A stretch of 64,000 bases of DNA. Source: Ornithodoros turicata (Eukaryota; Arthropoda; Arachnida; Ixodida; Argasidae). The notes under the pieces are model-generated. The model searched no databases and was not told the DNA's origin. It saw nothing but the letters and a program-made list of their open reading frames with translations. Of this stretch, positions 54,421-64,000 are shown in pieces. Where the stretch lies: assembly GCF_037126465.1 (NCBI RefSeq), contig NC_088207.1:46992143-47056142 (forward strand). Reading direction: 5' to 3'. Every line of letters starts with the position of its first letter. Position 1 is the first letter of the stretch. The translations under genes and the position numbers were made by a program.

Positions 54421-57250
54421 AAGCAACGGAATAGAAATAGCTCAGCGAACGTTGATGATGTGCAGTGTGAGAGTCGGCATCCATGCGACACGTCGTCTGT
54501 TGGGATGACAAAAGCAGAACGAACATTCTCGACTGGTATAGATAGATCCATTAGTGAAAGCATGTGATGTGACCAGCACATCGGCTATATGCATCATATC
54601 CGTTGCTAGCAGTTTGAGAACTGATGTAGACACATGGGGGCATTAAGACCAGGTATAGACCGCGAGGTTCATGGTAATGAAAGCTACCACAGAGGCGTCG
54701 TATAGGCACCGTTGATTTTGTGGAAAACGGGGAAACCTCGTGATTGATTTCAGTAAAACATTTGTATGTACTATGCTTCCGTGGGCAAACTCTTGCTATT
54801 AGTGGGTGGTGAGCTGTGAGGCGCGTCGAGCAGCGTCGGGGAAGCAACTCTATGTGCAGTGCCACATGTTAACTGTGTAGAAGTGGTTCCGAAACTTCAC
54901 CGCCCAGCGTCCCATAAAAATATAAATCTAGGACGTTCTGATTGATAAAATTTTTGGTATAAGGCATTCTACACCTAACATATAGCAGAAAACAACTCTG
55001 TAACCTGCGGTCTGTTCCGGACTGTCCCCTCTAAATTCCGGACGCAAGATGACCTGCTTTAGTGCTCCTATGGCGCCTGTTTCACAAAATCAGGTTGCAA
55101 TGCACACATGCAGGTGGCACACTCTCACCTTATCTACTCTTTGTGGCACGCATTGGATGATCATGTGAGGCGGCGCCGTTCACGTTGCGGATGATGCACT
55201 CATTCACCGGCGTCTGTTCGACGGTTGGTGAAACCGGAGTTGTACGTAACTTATTATTTTTCGTGGTAACGAAGTAACGACGTAGTAACTTTCAAAAATA
55301 AAAATAAATAAAATAAAGTAACTATACTAACGGATTTCGTTACACAAATTCGTAACTCGCCTTGCCCGACGTTGCACGTTCATGTTGTTTTTGCTCCATT
55401 TCCGCTCCGCCCTAATGTGATCGACAATGTGATTGATTAACTTAATCGACTGTTGACTTTTATTACTTTTGACTTTAATGATTAATCGAGCCCGCCACTC
55501 GTGTCATTCACCATGTACGAAACCTACTTGGAAAAGAACTCCTCCGACTAACTCCCAGCACCTGAGCTCATACGATGATATTGTGAAGTATATATATATA
55601 TATATACGTATACGGACATTCCACAAGGTGGCAGACGTTTTTACAAATTCACCGATTCCCATTTCGAACACCAGTTATTGCTGAAGGCAATTCAAAGTAG
55701 AATCCTAGAGAAAAAAGAAAGAAAGAAAAAGATAACATGTTTTTACACCTTTGCTCTGTGGAATACACATTGCAACGTTGGTGTAGCTCTTTATCTACGG
55801 GTAACGGCAACTAGTTCCTTCTGTTTTTTTTTTTAAGTAACGAGAACCGTATTTAGTTCCCTTTTTTCCGAGGTAACGAGTAAAGGTACTCCCTTTTTCT
55901 CGTTTTCCTGAACTTGTACATATTTGGTTGACACTGGTCGTGGATATATATTATCAGTACACGTACTTCCCAAACCTCCTCAAAACACCTTCGATGTTGA
56001 TATATTGCCTAAGGCGGGACAGAAGAGAAATTGCGTAATTAATTATGATAAAAGGAAGCTCGAATGGGAATGCATTCCTGCACGACTAGAACACGAGAGT
56101 TAACGGGACTGGCGATTTGAAAGGAAGGAGAGAAGAAGGGCTATGCAAACGGGTTTCTGGATCTCATTATCTCATCTGTGTGTGTGCGGAGCTTTGCTGT
56201 ACATACCCAGCTATTATGTGTGCTGAGGTCTAAATTGGATGTAGTTCCTTATCGGCTGGCCGTGCATAATGAGTGCGAAGATTTGCCACTTGTTACCGAT
56301 TGTACCGGGGGAGATGTGACGTTTTTTATTCAGAGCGTGGATTGGAGGCTTTTCGTCGTGCCAAATGTGCAGTAGACACTTTAACAATAGTTTCGTGCGT
56401 CTGTTTCATTAAGTCATGTACTTTATATATCTACTTTTAATACATATATCTACTAACTTTTTGCGCTTTCTAGTGGAGGTGTGAGTCAGTATAGGGAGTA
56501 AAAGGAGTGAAAAGCTGCCGACAACGAAAATCAGTTTCATCCAGATGCCGCTGGCGCACAACACAGTGCAGGCTTTTACTTTCTGTTTCTGTGTAATAAT
56601 TAATAATAACTATAATAATTGAGGGCTTTACGTCGCGAGACAACTGCGCTTTCGGTATTTGAATAAATCGGTTTCTCATATTCATGGGTAGAGCTAGGAG
56701 TAAACGACACTGTTTATATTATCAAAAGAGAGAGTCTAATGTTATTCCATTTTAACAAATGATAGACTGACATGAAAATTTGTTCAGCGTATAATGTACA
56801 CGTAGCCTATATTTAATGTGGCAATCGTCTTGATTGCAATGGTTATACGTATTCGAATATCGAAAGAGCCATTTCGTGGGAGTATGTATAAGGGGAAAAG
56901 ACAGAGGGAACAGGGAAATTACAAGTACGTTTGGAGGCGTTATCTAACCAATTCGATATCTAGAAGATGAAAGTTGACTTTTGGCCAGATATACCGGTTA
57001 TTTGGAGATTTCACTCCGCGATTTATTTAAAGTAACGCAGTGATGTTTCTAAATAAGCCGGAAACAGCATTTGCATATCGTTATCTGCATGCTTGTGAGA
57101 TAGTAATCCCCGACTGCCCTGCTTTAAAACTTCACAGTTTGTTTTCTGTAGTATTCGCTAGCTATTAGTGTGTCCACATTTTTCGAATCACTAACTGTGT
57201 GGTTGATTAAGAAACCTTCTGTGGAGCACATTTCACGTGTAGAAAGTGTA
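54421..57250. other. Non-coding stretch
   Basis: Contains a (TA)n microsatellite at 55589-55606 and AT-rich DNA. TAACGAAGTAACGACGTAGTAAC near 55266-55290 and GGTAACGAGTAAAGGTA near 55875 are TAAC-rich, perhaps the edge of a worn transposon. Confidence 0.35.
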
Positions 57251-57467
57251 TACAGGGTGTTTGCTCTAACATGTCCAGCAACTATATTTAAAGCGAGCTA
57301 TAAAAGAAAAGCAAGTGGTACTTTTCTGCTGCTTGAGTAAGAAACAGGTACTGCTTCACCTGTTTCTTAGTCAAGTAGCTGAAAAGTAGCGCTCGTTCCT
57401 CTTTTATCGCTCATTGTAAATAAAATTAAATAAAATATAAAAAAAACGTTAGAGCAAACACCCTGTA
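57251..57467 (+). mobile_element. TACAGGGTGTTTGCTCTAAC MITE, copy 2 (217 bp)
   Basis: Perfect inverted ends TACAGGGTGTTTGCTCTAAC / GTTAGAGCAAACACCCTGTA, bounded by TA. The interior folds on AAGAAACAGGTA / CCTGTTTCTTAG. An AAATAAAAT expansion sits before the right end. Confidence 0.85.
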
Positions 57468-59328
57468 TATCAGAAAAGCGTGGTTCAAATTTGACCACCA
57501 CATGCTCCATGTGAACATATAATCGATTTTAACCCACACTGCTTCCTTTTTGTGTTATGTTAATAGTTGTAAGTGCAGCATTTATTACGCCGTCTTGCTC
57601 ATGTATTCTCTGTAATCATATCTTTAATGTATTCGTTAATTCCTCTAATCCGCTGATCGCTCGACGCTATCTTCGGCGTGGCATGCATACTAACCAGATA
57701 TGACGTTCTCGTATCGGCTCCTTTCTTCTATTGAAAAACTAACCTGATAATGCGAATCCGGTTCTAATCGATAGGACGAACGTTTTTTGACAATTATAGA
57801 ACCACAATGTCTAAATGTTACAGCACAGTCGTAACAGGCCTGCACACAAACAGCGTGTGCACAAGTATATCATTTCACACAGCAAAACGTAGTACCTTGT
57901 GACACTAAAGTGGTACACAATAAATTTTTAATGCATTTCGGGTGTAAGTGTCTTGCCTAGTATGGCATATATACACCTTTGTGCTGTAGGTTTCACAGAC
58001 ATACAGGAGTATGTTTTATATAACACCGTGCTATATGTGTGTACACCACAAACAGCATCATTTTAAAGAGCGCGTTCTGCAGAAAGCACAGTTTTAGAGT
58101 GATGTGTTCCATTGATTGATTGATTGATTGATTGAATTCCATTTAAAAAAAGGCTTCAGAATAGTGTTTTGCAGGCACTTTTAAAAAAAAAAGTTATTAC
58201 ACCTTTCAGTTGAGCTTGCGGAATAAAAAAGGACGTTCGTTAGGAACTTGTGCAGAATTCAAAGAGTATAAGAAAGGTGTAAACATTTACTGTGTACCGT
58301 CGGCACTCAGTAATCTTCGAGTGGCTCGCACTCGCAATTTGCGACGTGCAAGGTCGTAAGAGCCTCCAGGAGCTAATATTTAAAAAAATTAAAAAGGAAC
58401 TACCCAGTATTTCTAGTTGTAGTTAGTTGTACTTTGTTGTAGAGAGAGAGAGAAATACATGATGACGATGATATGGCGATGATGGGGTAGTTGTATACAC
58501 AGGACCTCTTTCGTGCGTGTATGAGGAAATCAGCTCTTAAAATGTAATCATATACTGGACAGTTCCGCCCGACAAACCGCCGTAAATGAGGACGACGATT
58601 AGGCATGCGGGGCGTATATCGACGTATTACGGCGTACACGTCTGAAAGGAATCGCAAATCCGCGTGGCAAACTAAAAGTCTCCGCGAAAGAATAGATATG
58701 CTCGGTCCTGGCACGCGGGCATAAACGATTGATTGAGCGGCATTCACAGGGAAGAAAACTGGTGTGACGAGGAAATGGTCGACCGGACGTGAGCGTGAAA
58801 GAGTTGCGCATGCGCAGAGGCGTACGAAAGGATTGCTATTGCTTTTCTTCCTTGTGCTCTGACGACAATGAGCGTTTTGAGCATGTACATCGTTTACATC
58901 GAAGTGAGTTGAAATACAGAGATAGGCATGAATTTTTTTTGCGTTTTTCACTGCCTGCAACCGTCAGGTCTTTTCGATGGCTTGTCGGTTACCAGGAGGG
59001 ACACTACAGCGCTCCTTTTTTTTTCGAGTACATTCTTTCCTCACACACTTTCTGATGATTCACACTCGATATACCACAATAGCTTTGTACAATACTTTCA
59101 TTTAAAAAAAACACTCTGCTTTCCTCTATCCACTTCCCCTGTAAAAACTACTCTTCTGTCTTAACTCCACGTTTCTTCAGCACAAAAGTGCAGCTTTCAG
59201 ACAAGAGGCGAGCCCTCACCCGCACTGACCTAAAACATTAACCACGTTTTATTTGGTTTATGCATTATTACGATTGAGCAGCATTATGCGTTGAAGCGCG
59301 ATGATAGGAACCAATTTGTCATTTTCAG
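57468..59328. other. Non-coding stretch with (TTGA)n at 58110-58133
   Basis: A minus-strand frame of 186 codons (58400-58960) has no recognisable motif and overlaps low complexity at its 3' end. Confidence 0.35.
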
Positions 59329-59493
59329 AGTGGAATAGGCGATTTCCCAGAATGCGTCCCGATGCTGCGACGGAGTATCACCTCCGCAACCACCTCGATA
59401 GATTCAGCGGGGACGCCGCCGGAATATCGAATGAAGTCATTGGCTATTCTTTGTGCAAGTTCAAAGAGAGCGTCCCGAAAAACGGCACCAGTG
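59329..59493 (+). CDS. Candidate internal exon (55 codons), strand ambiguous
   Basis: An acceptor TTTGTCATTTTCAG and a consensus donor GTG|GTACGT bracket 165 bp, a multiple of three, phase 1 at both ends. The plus frame reads EWNRRFPRMRPDAATEYHLR and then DAAGISNEVIGYSLCKFKES. The minus strand is equally open and reads AVFRDALFELAQRIANDF and then GGVPAESIEVVAEVILRRS to a stop at 59325, preceded by a CTTCTTTCTAG acceptor at about 59541. Either could be coding; no family is recognised. Confidence 0.3.
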
Positions 59494-59796
59494 GTACGTA
59501 TGTGGATATATTTTAGCACAAAGCATATCCCGCACACAGCTAGAAAGAAGCGCGGACATTAATCGTAGAAACTGTGGGTGGTAATGAGGCTTGTCTTGCA
59601 AAACGTTGTCCCGCTGTGCAGGCGCCGATTACGCAGGGGTCCGATAAGAATCCGATGGTTGATAGCTTCTTTAAAGTCTTCGTCGCTTCCCTTGTCGAGT
59701 TGCGATAACGTTTTGTTGCGTAGGTCCGCTCTTTTTCCGCGGGTTTAATGTGCTCTTGCGCTCACAGCAGATGTACCAGTTTACAAAAAAAAGTAC
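59494..59796. other. Non-coding stretch, nothing recognised
   Basis: No feature seen. Confidence 0.35.
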
Positions 59797-60012
59797 CAGG
59801 CCTGTGCAAATACTCGTTATTTATCTTTTTTTTTTTTTTTCGAATACCGAAGCGAGCACTTGTACGTTCGATTCGAGTGCCGAACCGAATATGGAATTCT
59901 CTCTTGTAATTTCGAGCCGAAGCGATTGTCTGTTTCAGACCGAATATATTCGAACAGTCGCTACTAACCTACACTCGTGTAAGCCCCCCCCCCCCCCCCC
60001 AAAAAAAAAAAA
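59797..60012. mobile_element. Half of a hAT-like element (CAGGCCTGTGCAAATA end)
   Basis: CAGGCCTGTGCAAATACTCG is a hAT-type left terminus. Words such as TTCGAATACCGAA, CGAACCGAATATGG and TTCGAGCCGAAGCG follow. The right terminus is missing; the sequence instead ends in 17 C (59984-60000) and 12 A. Confidence 0.45.
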
Positions 60013-60597
60013 GTCCAGAAGAGAGGTTATTTAACAGAATGAGTGCTCATATGTATTCTTGTGCTTACAGCAGGTGCTTCTCTTCGAATAAAAGCAAGAC
60101 GATTGGTGTTTGTGTATATGTCACGATATACTCGTTGCCCTACTTGGTTTCAGGGGCGGTTACCCATGTGTGGTAAAGTTAGTGAAAATAGCTCGCTGAG
60201 CATGTCCGCTGAGAAGCCTACGTGAATATATGTATAGGGGACACCTGACGTTCACGGCACAATCCCTCTGCTATATCACGGAAACTAAACTCTCTTTACA
60301 CATTCCTGATTTTCCCTTCCGCTTCCTCGTATAGTTTTGTGCGCTCCACAGAGAGGTAATCCTAAAGCTCTTTGTGCGTCGCGCTTCAGTAGTCTGCATT
60401 CTCTCTGCGATGCTTGCGTCACGCTCATGCAGATGTTATCCAATGATATTGTTTGCCCTGATCTTGACATATTTACTGGCTTTAAGGGACTTAAAAGTGT
60501 GTGCTACAATATTTTGTGCTAGTTTCTTTCTGTCATTCGTTATTTTAGTGTGTCTATCGTCTTTTAATCTGCTAGTCTGTCTATTATTGGTTGTTAT

Positions 60598-60628
<31 letters not shown>

Positions 60629-61836
60629 ATTATCATGCTTGTTTTGTTTTAAGTGACTATTTTGTTGATACCTGTTTTATTTCCCTACTTGATACACTGC
60701 TCGGAAAGCTACAACCTAGCCGGTTGCAGACACGCCGACGACAATACAATCAATCAATCAATCGGTCTTGATCCACGTGGCGAACATAGCGAATACCCCC
60801 CAAAGTTCCACTATGTGAAGACTCAGAGAACTCGCGATGCGACGGTATCGCAAAATCAATATAGCTTGTAAATTTGAATGTGCGATGAGATCACCGTGCA
60901 ATGCCACAGAAAAGCAGTACCTTCTAGCAAACTGTCTTTTACGGTGGCGATGTGTTTTACTTTATTTTTCGTCCAAATCCAAATTCGTGTATACACGTAT
61001 AAGCTTTTATGCCCTTCGAAACGCGCTCGCTTGCCTTTTCCCACCAGCACACATCCGCGTGTGTGTGTATGTTTCGATTGGAACACACTTTGCAATGTTG
61101 TGCCCCTCGTTTAACCCAGCTGCCAAATGTCAGGGGGGAATGTGCTCCACACGCTTGGAAAAATGCGGATATACACAAAGCATGTTTCGCAACTGTTACC
61201 TTTCGCAATTGTTAACACGCTCAAGCTGGCGACTGTGCGTGTTGGTGCGTTTGGAATTCTATAGGTTGCTTGCGGCGCCGTGTACGCTGTTTTAATGGTA
61301 GCGTGTGAAGAAAGATGATAATTGAAATAGTATCAGTTGTAGAAGAAATAGTAGTAGAAATAGTAGTACAAATAGTAATAGTATATAGTACGGTTATTGG
61401 TAACTCTTTTTTATTACATATATATAGGTATATAGGTATATATACACGTGCACTCTCGACATCTTACTGAAAGTAACCACGGTTGCAGCAATATTCGAGT
61501 CACTCCGTCGCCCTTCCTTTCCCCCTTTCCCTTATTTCACTTCTTCGCCTTTTCGCCTGCAACTTTTCTCTTGAAACGAATCCACAGTTGTCCATCTTTA
61601 CAACCGCTTTCCGTGAGCAAGCAGGAACCGGCATTCCTTTTCGTTTTACATCCGTATGTACAGCGACATAATGTAGGAAAACAACAGTGTTACCATCAAA
61701 CTAGTCATTCGTAGAATTAAAGCATTTGAAGAACAAGGAAATCGTTAGCCCGTTATAACGCATCATGGAGCTATGGGTCGCTGCACAGTACATACTTTGT
61801 CTCCTACGATCACCTCATCTTATCTTTCAGCGGGTG
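60013..61836. other. Non-coding stretch with (AT)n at 60599-60624
   Basis: (AT)n, CAATCAATCAATCAAT at 60748-60763 and a TATATAGGTATATAGGTATATATA run at about 61418-61444. No gene recognised. Confidence 0.4.
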
Positions 61837-62352
61837 TAGTTCCGTATCGGGACCACTCGTTTTTAAAAATTAGTGAAAGCGTTAGGAAGGTAAATATTGC
61901 ATAGAAGTGGAAGAAGGTCATATAGTGAATCTAAAAATGTAAGAATTATAAAATTCTGTGGATTAGAAGTGTTTTTATATGCATTTCAACAACCCCATCT
62001 GATTCACTTTTAGCGCAGGAGAAACACAGGAATGCTAAGCCTAACGGACTCGAAACTTGCCATCTTGCAAGAGGTAGGGTCGTTGAATTGGGCTAAGTCA
62101 CCTCACTTTAGTGAGGCGGTGCGGGCGTCGAGACTGTGCCTCGGGTTAGATCAGAAGGTCCTCAGTAAAGATGGCGGATCGGCTTCAAGAAACTGGCGAT
62201 AAAACTTAATTTTTATACGTTGAATGCAATATACGAGGGTCATTCCTGTTTAATTTCGTTACTAATTAGCTCCTCTTTCACGTAAAAGCGTTTGATTTTT
62301 GTTTTTATTATTTTTTCTTTAAAAAAAAGCCTGTGGTCCCGATACGGAACTA
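61837..62352. mobile_element. TAGTTCCGTATCGGGACCAC transposon (516 bp)
   Basis: Perfect 20-bp inverted ends, TAGTTCCGTATCGGGACCAC and GTGGTCCCGATACGGAACTA, bounded by TA. T/A-rich blocks lie just inside both ends. The interior carries AAAGATGGCGGATCGG but no transposase frame. Confidence 0.72.
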
Positions 62353-63863
62353 TACATCCCTTTCAGCTTACCGTTACGCTGTCCGTGAGATAAACAACGG
62401 CAAGCTATTCACACCACCACCACCACCACCACCACCACAACACACTTCATCTTCGGCTGTAAACAATGAAAAACATTCTGCAGCATGCAAAACTGCACGA
62501 GGCGTAACGCTTACAAATACTAATGTTTTCAATAAAATAATGTAGATTATACGGTGTTTTGTTTGTAACGTATTCGAGTTGTTTCACTTTTGTGTGAAAA
62601 AAATAACTAAAAAACCGTGAAGACAAATAGATATATCGCTTCCTATTTTTTATTATTTTATTTTCTTCTAATTGGCCAATCTTGTGCTCAGGCGCTGGGG
62701 TAGCCAGCCCAACCCTGTCGCGAACTACGTTCCCATTGTTTATTTATTTTTCTTCCCATCCTGTTTTATTCCTTTTTAGAGTCTTCTTTAATTTCGAGTA
62801 TTACACGCATTATCCATGCGCCTTATTTTGCTCTCCTAAACTGCACATTAAACACGCTCGTATACTCCTACAACGGTAGCGTCTGACAAAGAGGCGAAAC
62901 CTTCTGCTCCCAAAGGAGTTGGAGTAGTTCAGGTCCTTGGCAAGGCTGTTGGAGGCACGACACTTTCGAAAGAAAAAAAACCTGTTTCTCCGTCTTCTAC
63001 GACATACCGCACTGTCGCCATATTAAAACATGAAGTCGTTGCTGTGCCCTCTCCCAAGAACAACGACTGAATAAAAAGTGGACCAGCGAAGAGACAACAT
63101 TATTTCCGTGTGGCGAGGGAGGGAGAGAGAGAGAGTCAGGGTCGAGGAACATGCTGGCGATGACTCGAAGGTTGCCCTCAACTGCTGAGCAGTGGAACTG
63201 TAGATGCTGCACTTTGATATGTAGATGCGTTGAAGATGCTTCTTACGAAAGTAAGCGAGCAAGGTCTGCACTGTTGCGGCGTGGCATTACAATTACGTAA
63301 ATAGTGTGCGAATACTGAGTACTTAAGTGGGGACGTGTTTAATGCTGACAGAAAAAAAAAAAAAAAAAGAAGGGAAAGGAAGCCTCAAGAATACTTAAGG
63401 AACCCTCATTGCGATCCGACAGATAGGGAGGACGCAGTTTTGACTCATAACGGGCGGGCGCCTCGTCGGTGTTTGTTGCTACAGGCGTCTCTGTCAGTGG
63501 TGTTCTTCGATATTGTGTTCATTATACTCTCTGCAACACACGAAATAACGCGAACGATGAAGTGAGCGAAGGCATCGAAAACCACCGGATCAACGACTCA
63601 CTGTGATTCATGTTCGATCCGGAGTCATTCAGTTAGATTACAGAAGGGTTGAAAAAAGTTTTATAACAAATATAGTTGAAGTAAAACTATGAATTCAATA
63701 GCTTTATTCGACTAATTGGATTTCACGTATATTCTATATATATTTTCCCGAATTCGATTGTCCTTGTGAATACCGGCACATCTACTGTATTCTATGTATA
63801 TAGCTCGTGATTTCACAGTTCAGTGTACATTCTCGGTTACCTTACCACACAGATATCCTAATG
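62353..63863. other. Non-coding stretch with (CAC)n at 62411-62438
   Basis: Also poly-A at 63350-63368 and (GA)n at 63121-63135. No gene recognised. Confidence 0.35.
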
Positions 63864-63871
63864 TATATAAG
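63864..63871 (+). promoter_or_regulatory. TATA-box-like site near the window end
   Basis: TATATAAG is followed by GCTGCAGCGTTCTGTACGCTG, resembling a core promoter of a gene or of an LTR. The transcript would lie beyond the window. Confidence 0.25.
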
Positions 63872-64000
63872 CTGCAGCGTTCTGTACGCTGAAACTGAAC
63901 GTAGTTACGAGTTTCGCGCAGTATTTCGCACAAATCAATGCGCAAATTTGCAGTGAACAGGAATTGGAAGCGTGGAGGAGTATACAGCGCGTCCATGTTT

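Noticed and set aside
58400..58960. 186-codon minus-strand frame
   Set aside because: No recognised motif or splice context. The C-terminal Ser/Leu run is the (GA)n repeat at 58441-58452.
60145..60163. Exon between TTGGTTTCAG and GTAAAG
   Set aside because: Only 19 nt with a weak donor.

Overview
This is a stretch of a large, repeat-rich eukaryotic genome, most likely a tick or other chelicerate. That reading rests on three things. The first coding exon of an Otx/orthodenticle homeobox gene has an arthropod-like N-terminus. Splice signals flank short exons, and there are no bacterial-type operons. A tRNA-derived SINE family, shared by eight insertions, resembles SINEs I recall from tick genomes; that last point is memory, not a search.

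Most of the window is non-coding. The one gene I can name is Otx/otd on the plus strand: its first coding exon (35658-35766) sits in a GC-rich island (about 34.9-35.9 kb) and ends at a phase-1 splice donor, the same place as in vertebrate Otx genes. No homeobox exon appears in the remaining 28 kb, so its intron runs off the window. A second GC-rich, repeat-free island (about 8.86-9.90 kb) holds a perfect RFX X-box, a YY1-type start motif, a 9-codon candidate first exon with a GTGAGT donor, and two inverted pairs of TAATCC/GGATTA sites, the DNA target of Otx-class homeodomains. Four further short exon candidates are supported only by splice signals and coding character: 16024-16100 (minus), 27336-27401, 51973-52124 and 59329-59493.

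The rest is a dense layer of small mobile elements, many nested: tRNA-derived SINEs (7.7, 17.7, 18.8, 26.5, 41.2, 46.1, 50.1 and 53.3 kb), three broken LINE 3' ends carrying RNase H and a cysteine/histidine tail (5.3, 20.9 and 53.7 kb), an 870-bp hAT-type element with a perfect 8-bp target duplication, a 216-bp element with a 9-bp duplication, several TA-flanked mariner-like fold-back elements, and multi-copy families of unknown superfamily. Long poly-C/poly-G tracts (11-23 nt) and microsatellites are common. Segments between listed features are given as explicit 'nothing recognised' entries.
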